From Mantis religiosa (taxonomy: Eukaryota; Arthropoda; Insecta; Mantodea; Mantidae): a stretch of DNA of 64,000 bases. Position numbers and translations under genes: made by a program. The notes below the pieces were generated by a model, which was not told where the DNA came from, made no database searches, and saw only the letters and a list, made by a program, of their open reading frames with translations. The stretch spans positions 95,006,245 to 95,070,244 of the forward strand of contig CM060955.1 of assembly GCA_030765055.1 (NCBI GenBank). Reading direction: 5' to 3'. Below are positions 1 through 10,912 of this stretch, in pieces (within the stretch, counting starts at the first letter, position 1; each line of letters starts with the position of its first letter).

Positions 1-545
1 TCTATTACTGTCCTCATTCTACGGGGCATGGATGAGAACAAATGCCTAGTGAAATTTTTACGAGAGGATACTTCGCATTACATGCCAGCAACATTCATAA
101 CAGATGAATGAGTCCGAGTGTTTACACAACTAATATCAAGGCAATTTTCTAATAACATTGCATTTACTTTGTAAACGATAAAAATACGTTACTTTCGTTT
201 TTATAAATGAATTGGTTTAAAATATTATTATTTACCTTCTGCAAGATAAACATAAGGCATTGCTATTAAAGTAACAGTAATAAAAGCAGACATGCGCATC
301 AAGGATTGAAAATTATGTTGATTCACTTACCACATACTGTATGCCCACGACAAGAAGGCTAGAGGGGTATGAAGGACAGAGGAGCTTGAACTGTTTACTT
401 GCTCCGGTAACGGATCTGCTTATTACTCGACAGAGCGTTGAGGCGTATTGACCTTCAGGTGACCAGCGCTTTGATCGTCTCTTATCGGGTCTTATCTGGT
501 CGATTAGAAGAGTGAAATATTAGTAAGCTGATGTACAGCAAGTTA
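1..545. other. No gene seen; AT-rich intergenic DNA
   Basis: I see no coding similarity, repeat terminus or RNA-like structure here. The stretch around 400-510 is somewhat richer in G+C than its surroundings but matches nothing else in the window. Confidence 0.4.
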
Positions 546-549
546 CGAA

Positions 550-1027
550 ACACAAATAGAGCGATTGGAAGTTGTAAAAAAATGAACATGAAAATGTACA
601 AGGTAACGGATATTCCAACATTATGGAAGCGAAACCTGGGTGCCAACACAAAAGGATTTAAATAAAATACAGACTACAGAAATGAAATTTTTAAGAAGAG
701 TTAAAGGTTGTACAATATTGGACAAAATAAGAAATGAGGATATTAGAAATCGAACCAATCCATGACAAAATATCAGAACGAAGGCAACAATGGCATGAAC
801 ATATATTAAGAATGAAGGAAGGAAGATATCCAAATGCAGTATTAAACTATAATGCAAAAGGAAGAAGAGACAGAGGATGACCCAGGAAACGCTGGAGAGA
901 TCTATGAAGCCGGAACGGGCAATATACCCAAACCATGGAGTGAAGAAGAAGAAGAAGAAGAAGAAGAAGAAGAAGAAGAAGAAGAAGAAGAAGAAGAAGA
1001 AGAAGAAGAAGAAGAAGAAGAAGAAGG
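550..1027 (+). mobile_element. LINE 3' fragment (family H) with (GAA)n tail
   Basis: Broken plus-strand frames read YGSETWVPTQ, then EMKFLRRVKGCT and KIRNEDI, and further down GRRDRGRPRKRW. These blocks are typical of the region after the reverse transcriptase fingers and palm in insect non-LTR retrotransposons. Frameshifts (for example near 631) and a stop after the NEDI block (near 762) show it is dead and 5' truncated. The same blocks occur in the same order on the minus strand at 18199-18690, and both copies end in a trinucleotide tract directly after a shared AGTGAAGAAG junction. Another fragment of this family lies at 41090-41560. The clade (RTE or Jockey-like) is not resolved. Confidence 0.75.
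942..1027 (+). repeat. (GAA)n microsatellite, probable LINE 3' tail
   Basis: About 28 uninterrupted GAA units follow the LINE remnant. It creates artificial poly-Glu, poly-Lys and poly-Ser frames that are not genes. Its position matches the tract at 18199-18261, which follows a second copy of the same LINE. Confidence 0.9.
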
Positions 1028-1544
1028 AAGCTGCGTGTGTCTATATATGTTTTCTCGCGCCTGCCGATGTATGATACATTGCTGTCCAGAAGACATGAAT
1101 ACATCTGAACAGACTATACATACACTGGATTTATCGTGTATGTGCGATAAGCTGAGGTAAGTATCTCTGTGTTGCGAATTTTTCCCGATACGCTTTCTCG
1201 CTTTGCCATGTATATAGGAAACGAGTGTATGAGTGCATATGAGTCACCCGTGCTGCCAGATCTATAATGTTTTTTGCAGTGAATGCAGCAATAGATATTA
1301 TGTATGGGTGAGTTACGTGACAACACTTGTACATTTTAAATGAACCGTCCATCCTTGTCATACTTAGAAGGGGAGCATATACACCGTACGGGCAGCAAAA
1401 GTGATTACGCTACACATTTCTCTAGCTTGCCTTCATGTCCTGTACATGCGTTTTACCGCTCGGCTATCATGCATACAGCCAAGCCGCAAGGTAACTTCCT
1501 ATCTATCACATAGCTTTGAAATGAAGCCAGAGTGGTATCAAAGC
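1028..1544. other. No gene seen
   Basis: Mixed-composition DNA between the GAA tract and a SINE fragment. Short open frames overlap on both strands, but none resembles a known protein. Confidence 0.4.
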
Positions 1545-1655
1545 GTACATTGGAACAATTAATTATTGTTCTTCCACACTAGCCATGTGTAGGCCAAAGT
1601 ATTTAAAGTTAGTGTCAGACTGAAAACTTCAATATCATATTAATAATTCAAATTT
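1545..1655 (-). repeat. Fragment of tRNA-like element B (tail, minus orientation)
   Basis: The segment includes TTCTTCCACACTAGCC, TGTGTAGGC and TCAGACTGAAA. These match the tail of element B found intact at 44749-45047 and 60500-61745. The tRNA-like head is missing. Confidence 0.65.
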
Positions 1656-1689
1656 CAAATTTTCAATCCAAATAATTGAAGTTTCCAAA

Positions 1690-2050
1690 GCGTATTGTGA
1701 CTGCGAGGGTTACGTAGAATCAAAAGTCTGGTTTTTAGAATTTTAGAACACTCTTTAACGCAGTGAAAAGACGTAAAATTGACAATCAGCTGTCTTCAAG
1801 GTCGACTCGGTACTCCGCCGCACGTAAACAAATGAAAGAAATCACTCGGTACACTTCAAACGTCGACTGTCGCAATAACCATCACACAACTACAACTTCT
1901 AACTCTTTGCCGCAGTAGACGTTCCGAGAAATTTCTCGGCAACAACAATAGACCGAGCCCTCTGGAACCTCTCTCTGTCTCTTTCTCTTGTGCCCACGCG
2001 GCCGGCTCCGGCTTATCGTGGCAGCAAAACAATGCCATCGGTGACTGTAT
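1690..2050. repeat. Dispersed repeat of unknown class, copy 1
   Basis: The sequence is collinear with 58745-59140. Shared blocks include GGTTACGTAGA, TTGACAATCAG, TACACTTCAA, GTCGACTGTC, and CCTCTCTCTGTCTCTTTC followed by CCGGCTCCGGC-type sequence. The second copy carries about 65 bp in its middle that is absent here. No open frame, tRNA-like promoter, terminal inverted repeat or target duplication was seen, so orientation and class are unknown. It could be an LTR or SINE core, or part of a larger transposon. Confidence 0.6.
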
Positions 2051-4287
2051 GTTGTGAACACAGTGTCAGCGAGTGCTTCCGATGTTTTCCGATTTAAACT
2101 TTATTTCTTTTTCCTGTTTTTCTTTTTTTTCTTTTTTGGTTAAAGAGTGTATGTAATTCCCGTAAAATCTTGCAATCATATTTTGGATGTAAATTACGTA
2201 AGAGGAAGTACAAATACCCCTTGCGCTTATCATTTGTTTTCGGAGACTTAATTCGAGCCAAAGAAAAAGAGATCTTGGAAATACTCAACAAATGGCGATG
2301 GAATATTTTCTGTCACGATGACTGAGTGACGTCACGCCAGAGTGATCATGAGAACAGGTTTGATCGACACAATTAAATATGTTCATTTGGCTAGGTTTCG
2401 CAAGGTTGGCGAGCGAGTTCGGTGATCGACCGGATTTACATCGGAACCTGCCACGCCTCAGACATACCTTCACGAAACTCAATATGCAGACAGGCTTGTT
2501 GCTATGAGCATCTCAAAACTTTCCTACATACGAATCTGTGCAGATATTTCTTCCTCTTCAGATGTTATAGCTAGGAAGAACCCGCAGCATTCCAAATGAG
2601 ATAAAATAATTACTCTTTGTTAGATATAGGTAATTTTGTGGTGTCTCTTTAACTTTAATGTCTATTACTGCTCATCTATGATTATCTACTGCCATGGATC
2701 GGTTCTGGTGCAAAAATAAACTAGTTCCTTATTTAATATTTTAATATATTAGAAGATAAATTTTGGTAATATAGTGTTCATGGCCATATGCTTTCTAACC
2801 CCAGTATCAGGCAGCGATTAGGAGGCGGCGAATTAATCGAAATCAGATAATTAAAAAAGAAGATAAATTAATACAAATGCTTTGCTAAACTAATATAAAA
2901 ATCTTGTTATAATAATATGAAATTAGAATGGATAGAGTAATGATTAAAATAGCGGTTGACTTAAAGTATAAGAATGGAAGAATATAATTTAATACAGCAT
3001 ACATACTAGCAACCAGGCAAGGAAAAGAAAACATTCTTATAAAAATCTGTACATTTCGGAGAGACAGGAAAGGAGGACCGTTATGTTTTTTGTGCTAGGA
3101 AAAGTTCAATGTCTGAGAAATATATTAAATACTTCCAGCACGGAATGTGTTGGGACAAAAAAGTTTTCAAAATGCAGTTGAGCATGAACGCTAAAGAGAT
3201 TTACTTCGCTGATTTGATAACGATGTATACCGCTACAAACAACTCAGGGTAGGCTTTCCCCAACTCAGGGTGGGCTGAACGTTAATGAGTTAGATGAGTT
3301 TTGCAAACCAATGCGAAAATTCGAAATAAATGAGAAACCAATAATAATGTAAGATTTGAGAAGGCTGAGCTAGTTTGTTCATGTGATAAAGTTAGAGAGG
3401 GGGTCAGAATAAGGTTCGAAGTGAATTTTGAAGTAAGAAAACTTTTCTTAAAAGGTGATATTACGACAGGAAGGACGTGTTCATGTGCGTTAAGAAGAGA
3501 AGCGAAGATTTATAAGTCTGAAATGTAGGGAAGTTAAGAATAGCGCAATCAGCGTAAGTGGGAGCAGCATTAGAAGATTATTAGAGCAAAGAGTCACCGT
3601 ATAAACAAGATACAGAAACCGCGCGGAAGTAACTATAAACAAGTAATCCAGGGTTTCAAGTAAAATTAAATTTATGTACGGAATTTTACTAACAGGTGGT
3701 CACCGATCCAAGTCGATAAGCAAATTTAGTAGGACTTAAACCAAATTATTCTGCAACAAACAAAGTGTTATTAATACGACTGAGTAGCCAACAACCACCA
3801 AAGTCCATTTCCTACAACCATACACCTGAGGATAAGAGAACTCATAGCTCCAATTAGAACCCAATCAATTTAACACTGGTATGCGGGTTTGGCGCAGCTT
3901 CAAAGTATAACTAACAGAGTTATAGTATAACACGGCAAAGAAAGTCTGTGGGGAATGGGACGCGGGGGTTTGGAGAAGGTTCCTACACCCTTCATCGGCA
4001 GGTTGGACACCTGTATCAGTTTTCCTACAAATGAGTGGGTGGTGAGGATGGTGTTCTGGGTGCGATGTGGTTGTCCCACGTTGCTGCGGCATTTGTAGCA
4101 GTTACAGGAGGTGATGTTGCGATGATGAAGATGCTATGATGCTGCACCACGTTGTGGCGACATTTCCTTATTCTCTTACACGATTTGAAGAAGTATTTCT
4201 TACCATTACTCGCTGCAATTCACAAACGTCCATCTTCTGCGATGATCAAACATATTCTCTTACAATTCTAATTATTATAATCCTAAT
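2051..4287. other. No gene seen; AT-rich intergenic DNA
   Basis: About 2.2 kb without recognisable coding or repeat signatures. Two imperfect copies of an ACTCAGGGTRGGCT motif lie near 3243-3280. Short open frames are isolated and look random. Confidence 0.4.
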
Positions 4288-5467
4288 ACTAGGGCATATA
4301 TTCCAGTGTGCTAAAACACACGGTCTTGCTTCCTAAGCCATTGACGCACGGACGTTTTCACAGCCTCATCTTCAAAATGAATCCCACGATGAGCTTCCTT
4401 TAGTGGCCCGAACAGATGGAAGTCTGATGGTGCCAGGTCAGGGCTGTATGGGGGGTGAGGTAAGACTTGCCATCCCAATTTCTTAATTTCTGCAGTGGTG
4501 TAACAGCTGGTGCGCGGTCTTGCATTCTCATGCAAAAGTTGAACATCCGCCATAGTTTTTGTTGGGCGAACTCAGCGAAGACGTACTTAAAGCTTTTTGA
4601 GAGTTCTGACGTATTGGACAGAATTCATTGTGCATCCCTGCTCCAAAAAATCAATCACAAGCACACCCTCTGCATCCCAAAACACTGTCGTCATAACTTT
4701 CCCTGCCGACCGCTGAGTTTTGATTTTTTTTTCTTCGGTGACGTTGTGTGGTGCTATTCCATTGACTGCCTCTTTGATTCAGGCTCAAAAAAATGAACCC
4801 ACGTTTCGTCTCCAGTAACAATTTTTTTTTTTCCAGAAACTAACCTCTCCCTCCAAATTGAAGTGCTGCAAATGTTCGGAGGCTACTGTTTTTCTTGTTT
4901 CTTTGTTTTGGGCGGTTAACATTTTTGGTACCCAACCAGAACAAAGTTTTGAGTAACCCAGTTCTTGAATAATCGTCATCACACTGCCTTTACTGAGGGA
5001 GGTAATGCGACACAATTCACCTGTTGTTACCCGGCGATTACCACGAATGATGTCATTGACTCGCTGAATATTGTATGGAGTCACTGCAGTCACCGGTCTA
5101 GCACTTCGCTTTTCATCTGCCAATGGTGTTTGCCCTTCAGCTTCGTTACAGCGACGAATCCATCGTCTAACTGTGCTGACATCCAGCGTTGCATCGCCAT
5201 ACACATTTTTTAGCCTTTCGTGAATGCGAATTGGCGTTTCACCTTCCGCAGTCAAAAATTCAATCACAGAACGCTGTCTAATACGAATGTCCTTGTCAGC
5301 CATTTTGCAAGAGGATGCAGTGCTGCCACCTGTTGACTTAGGGAGTTACTACTGCAGGGGATTGGAGAAGAAGGTTTGAGGGATTGTACTAAATTCAAAG
5401 TTTTCACATAACTTACTTATTTAAGGAAAAAAAAAAATAGGAGGCATTACTTTTTGACCCACCCTCG
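4288..5467 (-). mobile_element. Mariner element, SETMAR type, 3' truncated (copy 1)
   Basis: The minus strand starts at 5467 with CGAGGGTGGGTCAAAAAGTA, next to a TA at 5468-5469, and the transposase begins at 5303. The family matches the full-length copy at 41621-42954, whose two ends carry this terminal sequence as an inverted repeat. Here homology stops abruptly near 4288, shortly after the transposase C-terminus, so the distal terminal repeat is missing. The element is immobile on its own. Confidence 0.9.
4311..5303 (-). pseudogene. Mariner transposase, frameshifted (copy 1)
   Basis: This is the DDE transposase for cut-and-paste movement of the surrounding mariner. The first frame (5303 to 4785) begins MADKDIRIRQ and holds the two helix-turn-helix regions: GETPIRIHERL with VSTVRRWIRR, then TTGELCRITSL. 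An expanded A-run near 4825 shifts the frame just before the GDETWVHFF block that carries the first catalytic Asp. A second frame (4553 to 4311) has LLHENARPRT and YSPDLAPSDFHLF. The second block normally carries Asp in HDNA, so Glu there is probably inactivating. A TAA also lies between the two frames. Domain order is that of DD34D mariners, known in vertebrates as the SETMAR transposase moiety. Confidence 0.88.
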
Positions 5468-5814
5468 TAGATCAGCAAATAGATGGAAAATTCTACGATT
5501 TAAACGTGCCTCTCAGGATAACGAAAACACGTAAATTTACGATGATTCAGTATTTACATTGGTTTTATACGCGACCTTACATTGTACAGGGCAATGTGCA
5601 ACCTGCGTGAAGAATGAATGCAGTCAACAGTAGAAGCTTGCGTAAAAACAAAGAGATAAGCGACATTACGTCACCATTCCCTGTGCCGTTCGGCAATAGT
5701 GTAATGCAGCAGTACACTCTTACAATAGAAGAACTCGAATCAAGGCAAAATGTAAACACCCCGTGCAGAGTCATAAACTCACAAAATAGAAAATTAATAT
5801 TCAATGTATTATAG
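5468..5814. other. No gene seen between two transposon remnants
   Basis: A plus-strand open frame of 66 codons starts at 5614 but resembles nothing I know with certainty. It may be the degraded 5' end of the transposase fragment that follows. Confidence 0.35.
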
Positions 5815-6195
5815 TTTTGTAAAGAAGAAAAACGTAAAGGACTAATAATTCCGTTAAGTAATGCTATAAAAAGGACAGCAATAGCAGTGGGGAAACGTAA
5901 ACGAACTGTGAATAATATAGTGAAAGAATTTCAAAATTCAAAGCGTACTAGAGAAAAAGCCTATAACCTCATAAACATCGCCCTTGCTTAGCTTCAATTC
6001 GATGAATTTGAGCAATGTGTTGTGCGCAGAAGTTCTCTCGAGTTTTAGAACAGAGAAGAGAAATTCCTGCAGTACGTAAACTCATGAATGTTGTTAACGA
6101 TCCCTTTTGAAGATAAGAAGCACGTATTCTGGAGAACATCTACTTAAAGTCATGGAATATCAATTTCACAAGTGCAAAAATGTCCGTCATAATGC
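5815..6195 (+). pseudogene. Transposase N-terminal fragment, Tc1/mariner-like
   Basis: Reading across frames on the plus strand gives CKEEKRKGLIIPLSNAIKR, then GKRKRTVNNIVKEF, FDEFEQCVVRR, and REIPAVRKLMNVVND. This series resembles the N-terminal helix-turn-helix region of an insect DDE transposase family: a KRTV recognition helix, a DxFxxCVIRR block, and a linker to the catalytic core. Several stops and shifts interrupt it, and no catalytic motifs follow. It ends at a GAT-rich microsatellite. The assignment relies on motif memory, so family level is uncertain. Confidence 0.5.
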
Positions 6196-6204
6196 TGTGC
6201 TGAT

Positions 6205-6290
6205 GTTTTGATGATGATTATGATTATGATGATGATGATAATTTATATTTAAGGGCGCTCAAATCCATGGTCATCAGCACCCTTTCAAAA
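6205..6290. repeat. (GAT)n-like tract with adjoining GGGCGCT...AGCACCC hairpin
   Basis: An imperfect run of GAT/ATT triplets is followed by GGGCGCTCAAATCCATGG and TCATCAGCACCC, whose ends can pair as a short hairpin. Similar GGGCGCT hairpins next to GAT runs are common repeat ends in insect genomes (recalled, not checked). Confidence 0.45.
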
Positions 6291-6334
6291 ACTGCATTTT
6301 ACTATAACTTTCCTTTGACTTTACCTTAACTTAA

Positions 6335-7570
6335 GTTTAACTACGCTTTGGCTTTGCTTTGGTCTTACTACACACATTTCATTTCATTTGGTCTTACTCT
6401 GGCTTTGCTCTAGCTCTGGTTTGGCTTCGCTTTGTATTTGCTTTGGCTTTGCTCTGACTTTGCTCTGGCTCTGGTTTGGCTTTGCTCTGGCTCTGTTTTG
6501 GCTTTGCTCTGACTCTGTTTTGGCTTTGCTCTGGCTCTGGTTTGTCTTTGCTCTGGCTCTGGTTTGGCTTTGCTTTGACTTTGCTCTGGCTTTGCTCTGG
6601 CTCTGGTTTGTCTATGCTCTGGCTCTGTTTTGGCTTTGCTCAGGCTCTGTTTTGGCTTTGCTCTGGCTCTGCTTTGGCTTTACTCTTGCTTTGCTCTGGC
6701 TCTGCTTTGGCTTTGCTCTGGCTTTGCTCTGGCTCTGCTTTGGCTTTGCTCTGGCACTGCTTTGGCTTTACTCTGGCATTGCTCTGGCTCTGCTTTGGCT
6801 TTGCTCTGGCTTTGCTCTGGCTTTGCTCTGGCTCTGGGTTGGCTTTGCTTTCGCTTTACTCTGGCTTTGCTCTGGCACTGGTTTGGCTTTGCTCTGGCTC
6901 CACTTTGGCTCCGCTCTGACTTTGTTCTGGCTCTGGTGTGGCTTTGCTCTGGCTCTGCTTTGGCTTTGCTCTGGCTCTGGTTTGGCTTTGCTCTGGCTCT
7001 GTTTTGGCTTTGTTCTGGCTTTGCTCTGGCTCTGCCTTGGCTTTGCTCTGGCTTTGCTCTGGCTCTGGTTTGGCTTTGCTCTGGCTTTGCTCTGGCCCTG
7101 CCTTGGCTTTGCTCTGGCTTTGCACTGGCTCTGGTTTGGCTCCGCTTTGGCTTTGCTTTGGCTTTGCTCTGGCCCCGCTTTGGCTTTGCTTTGGCTCTGC
7201 TCTCGCTTTGCTCTGGCTTTCCTCTGGCTTTACTCTGGCTTTGCTCTGGCTTTGCTTTGGCTCTGCTTTGGCTTTGCTTTGGCTTTGCTCTGGCTCCGCT
7301 TTGGCTTTGCTCTGGCTCCGCTTTGGCTTTGCTCTGGCTTTGCTCTGGCTCTGTTTTGGCTTTGCTTTGGATTTGCTTTGGCTTAGCTCTGGCTCCGCTT
7401 TGGCTTTGCTCTGGCTTTGCTCTGGCTTTACTCTGGCTTTGCTCTGGCTCCGCTTTGGCTTTGCTTTGGCTTTTTAACTCTTGGCTTGGCTCTGGCTCCG
7501 CTTTGGCTTTGCTTTGGCTTTGCTCTGGCTTTGCTCTGGCTCCGCTTTGGCTTTGCTTTGGCTTTTTAAC
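6335..7570. repeat. Hexamer satellite (GCTYTG)n
   Basis: About 1.2 kb of near-continuous units of the form GCTTTG or GCTCTG, often in 12- and 18-bp combinations such as GGCTTTGCTCTG. Several reading frames stay open, giving frames of over 300 codons of Leu/Ala/Trp/Phe/Gly on the plus strand and Gln/Ser/Lys/Ala on the minus strand. No start context, domain or plausible fold supports a protein. An inverted module appears twice near 7470-7580: GGCTTTTTAACTCTTGGCTT interrupts the hexamers. Confidence 0.9.
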
Positions 7571-8300
7571 TCTTGGCTTGGCTCTGGCTTCGCTCTGCCT
7601 TGTTTCCGGTCTACCTTCGCTCCCGCTCTAGCTTCGCTCTAACTTCATTCTATAACTTAACTCTAGCTTGGCTCTGGCTTCGCTCTGACTTGGCTCTGGC
7701 TAGGCACCGGACACCACTCCGGTCCTGCTCTGGCTTGACTCTGCCTTCGCTCTGGCTAGGCTGCGGACACCACTCCGGTCCTGCTCTGGCTTGGCTCTGG
7801 CTTCGCTCTTGCTAGGCTCCGGCTAGGTTCCGACCCCACTCCGGTCCTGCTCTGGCTTCGCTCTGGCCTCACTTTAACTTAATTCTGTAATTTAACTCTG
7901 GCTTGGTTCTGGCTAGGCTCCGGACACCACTCCTGTCCTGCTCTGGCTTGACTCTGGCTTTGCTCTGGCTATGCTCCGGCCACCACTCCGGTCTTGCTCT
8001 GGCTAGGCTCTGGCTTCGCTCTGGCTAGGTTCCGGCCACCACTGCGGTCCTGGTCTGTCTTCGCTCTGGCGTCACTCTAACTTAATTCTGTAATTTAACT
8101 CGGGCTTGGCTCTGGCTAGGCTCCCTCCACCACTCCGGTTCTGCTCTGGTTGACTCTGGCTCCGCTCTGGCTAGACTCCGGACACCACTCCTCTCCTGTT
8201 CTGGCTTGGCTCTGGCTTCGCTCTGGCTAGGCTCCGGCCAGCACTCCGGTCCCACTCTGGTTTGGCTGTGGCTTCACTCTGGCTATGCTCCGGCCTACCT
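7571..8300. repeat. Satellite transition zone with CCACTCCGGTC modules
   Basis: The hexamers become interspersed with modules such as GACACCACTCCGGTCCTGCT and TAACTTAATTCTGTAA, each recurring several times at irregular spacing. Short GCTCTGGCTT units persist between modules. This zone shows how the pure hexamer block grades into the 90-bp repeats on the right. Confidence 0.8.
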
Positions 8301-9090
8301 TCGGTCCCGCTCTGGCTTCGCTCTGGCCTCACTCTAACTTCATTCTTTAACTTAACACTGGCTTGGCTCTGGCTAGTTTCCGCACCCCTTGCGGTTCCGC
8401 TCTGGCTTCGCTCTGGCCTCACACTAACTTCATTCTGTAACTTAACTTTGGCTTGACTCTCGCTTCGCTCTGGCTTGGCTCCGGTCACCACTCCGGTCTT
8501 GCTCTGGCTTCGCTCTGGCCTCACTCTAACTTCATTCTTTAACTTAACACTGGCTTGGCTCTGGCTAGTTTCCGCACCCCTTGCGGTTCCGCTCTGGCTT
8601 CGCTCTGGCCTCACTCTAACTTCATTCTTTAACTTAACACTGGCTTCGCTCTGGCTAGTTTCCGCACCCCTTGCGGTTCCGCTCTGGCTTCGCTCTGGCC
8701 TCACTCTAACTTCATTCTTTAACTTAACACTGGCTTGGCTCTGGCTAGTTTCCGCACCCCTTGCGGTTCCGCTCTGGCTTCGCTCTGGCCTCACTCTAAC
8801 TTCATTCTTTAACTTAACACTGGCTTCGCTCTGGCTAGTTTCCGCACCCCTTGCGGTTCCGCTCTGGCTTCGCTCTGGCCTCACTCTAACTTCATTCTTT
8901 AACTTAACACTGGCTTGGCTCTGGCTAGTTTCCGCACCCCTTGCGGTTCCGCTCTGGCTTCGCTCTGGCCTCACTCTAACTTCATTCTTTAACTTAACAC
9001 TGGCTTGGCTCTGGCTAGTTTCCGCACCCCTTGCGGTTCCGCTCTGGCTTCGCTCTGGCCTCACACTAACTTCATTCTGTAACTTAACTC
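8301..9090. repeat. 90-bp tandem repeat block with alternating variants
   Basis: The marker TTTCCGCACCCCTTGCGG begins near 8378, 8570, 8660, 8750, 8840, 8930 and 9020. The last six are exactly 90 bp apart. Units are almost identical. A G/C variant in TGGCTTGGCT versus TGGCTTCGCT alternates for five of the six units, which suggests amplification as 180-bp dimers. The block is bracketed by two copies of a module containing TTCATTCTGTAACTTAAC and CTCCGGTCACCACTCCGGTC (near 8430-8500 and 9073-9145). Since 90 is a multiple of three, both strands stay open (346 codons minus, 207 codons plus). These frames are by-products of the period. Confidence 0.92.
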
Positions 9091-9330
9091 TGGCTTGACT
9101 CTCGCTTCGCTCTGGCTTGGCTCCGGTCACCACTCCGGTCCTGCTCTGGCTCCGCTCTGGCTCCGCTCTGGTTTGCTTTGGCTTTGCTCTCACTTTGCTC
9201 TGACTTTGCACTGGCTGCGCTCTGGCTTTGCTCTGGCTTTGCTCTGGTTCCGCTCAGGCTCCACTCAGGCTCCACTCTGGCTCCGCTTTGGCTTTACTTT
9301 AGCTTTGCTTTGACTTTAATTTAATTTACT
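9091..9330. repeat. Right-hand hexamer-like flank of the satellite
   Basis: After the 90-bp block the array returns to GCTCTGGCTTTG and GCTCCGCTCTGG units, then fades into TTTGACTTTAATTTAATTTAC. The array is therefore bounded by hexamer sequence on both sides. Confidence 0.8.
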
Positions 9331-9935
9331 TTACTTAGATCAGGGACAAACACGGATGTGAACCTTATTTGGGCGTTTGGCATTAGCTCCCTCACCACTC
9401 AGAGGCACCCAATCGAGAGATTTGGCTCGGGATCCCGGGATCGCCAATCCCGTACCTACCACAGTAGGACCCTGTGGGGAGATATTTTGATGGATAAATT
9501 ATATTATTGTATATTGCTGCCTTATCTGACATTTCTAAATCATGCCATGCTACAGCGCTGACCTCCCCAAACAACTGCACTCATTCGTCAGATAGGTAAT
9601 AGCACATTGTGTTACTCTGGACATTTAGCAATGCGTATGGTTTGGTGGCGCTGTATCTATTGTACAGCGGTTAGGCAGATCACGCACAGTTCCTCGTTGG
9701 CCGCCGCAAAAACAAACGCAGTGCTATCTGTCCTGAATAATACATCACCATTCAAAGATGCCAATCAGGGGAAGGCGGAAAAAAAGTAAGCGCGGGAAAT
9801 TAGGAAATAAATAATAACACGATGTCAACTGTAAGGAACGTAATTAACACCGTCAATGTGCAAGACTTTATTTGCATGTCAGTAAATCTTCTGATATGGG
9901 GCTGTCGCTTTTAAGCACACTTTGAAACCATTGGA
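9331..9935. other. No gene seen
   Basis: The left part (9345-9480) is GC-richer, with GGGATCCCGGGATCGCCAAT and TAGGACCCTGTGGGG, and may be the end of an unidentified repeat. The rest shows nothing I recognise. Confidence 0.35.
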
Positions 9936-10005
9936 CTGGACCAGGTTTGAACCTAAGACCTTGGAATCATAGGCCGGCGCCTAACCACCCAGACCGACAC
10001 GGAAG
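9936..10005 (-). repeat. tRNA-like SINE head
   Basis: On the minus strand GTGTCGGTCTGGGTGGTTAG resembles an A box region and TTAGGTTCAAACCTGG a B box with a T-arm palindrome. The spacing fits a tRNA-derived RNA polymerase III promoter. The acceptor stem does not close convincingly and no body repeat was traced, so this is read as a SINE remnant and not a functional tRNA gene. Confidence 0.6.
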
Positions 10006-10912
10006 ATCATATGTCAGGCAGACAAGTTTATGAAATGGGGTTTGGAAAACTTCCTTCTCACTTGGATGGGATTATAACTTTACACAGTTGCTGTCTTTAT
10101 GACTGTCAAGATTTTCCCGTAAATACTTCATTCACAGCACTGATGAGCATCGGATAATTTATATGAACAGAATTTTAGGATAAAACGTTGCTGAAAATCC
10201 AATTTTACAAGATTTGTAATTGATTTAACAGAAATAAGTTCTGTGATCAATAGAGTTAATGGTTTTAAGGGTCACTACAGGTAAATTAGCATATAAATAA
10301 GAAATAAATAAATAAGGGAGGATGGAAAGAAATAACAACTTTTTTTTTTTTGTTTTTGACACAAAAATTATTTGTCACTTTAGATGTATATCTCTAAACT
10401 TTACAGGCAATCTACCACTTTTGAAAGTATCTTAATCACGTCACATATACACAAACATGTTCATAAATGAAATCACTCTTAAAGCGAATTTTAAATAATT
10501 TTGGCTTTCTTCATCATCTACACATAGCAGTTGGGCTAAATAATAATCGACATTTCACCAATAATGCATGATTCCATCCTTTTTAATCCAGAAAAGAATT
10601 TATTTTTAAAAATATCCTCATCTGTATGCTGTTTGTGTCTGTAAACAGTAAATTAAGAAAAAAAAAAAAAAAAAAAAAGGGAAAGAAAAATTGTTTTTTA
10701 AACTCAGAATTTTTCGAAGATTGAACACGTTAAATTAAAAAAAAAATCCTGAAAGTTTTGGATAGTCCTGATTTTTTAAAAGATGCAAACGATTTTCATT
10801 AAAATAACACATTTAAGACATTTGTAGTATCCATAAAATGTATATTTCAATTTTCGGAAATAGTGTATTAAGTCCACCTCATTTGGGGTATAAATGGACC
10901 AAAACTTAATAC
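10006..10912. other. No gene seen; AT-rich with long A-runs
   Basis: Contains A-runs near 10656-10678 and several T-runs. The A-runs could be retroposon tails, but no associated coding sequence was found. Confidence 0.4.

Noticed and set aside
852..1160. Frames with poly-Glu, poly-Lys, poly-Ser or poly-Leu runs
   Set aside because: All come from the (GAA)n tract after a LINE remnant, read in different frames.
6388..7631. Overlapping plus-strand open frames of about 330 codons rich in Leu, Trp, Ala and Phe
   Set aside because: They follow from a stop-free hexamer repeat that stays open in several frames. There is no start context, domain or codon signature of a gene.
8376..9065. CRISPR-like array of regularly spaced repeats
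   Set aside because: The whole 90-bp unit is conserved, with no variable spacers, and the DNA is eukaryotic.
8171..9211. 346-codon minus-strand frame of Gln/Ser/Glu repeats
   Set aside because: The period of 90 bp keeps the frame open on both strands. It is satellite DNA.
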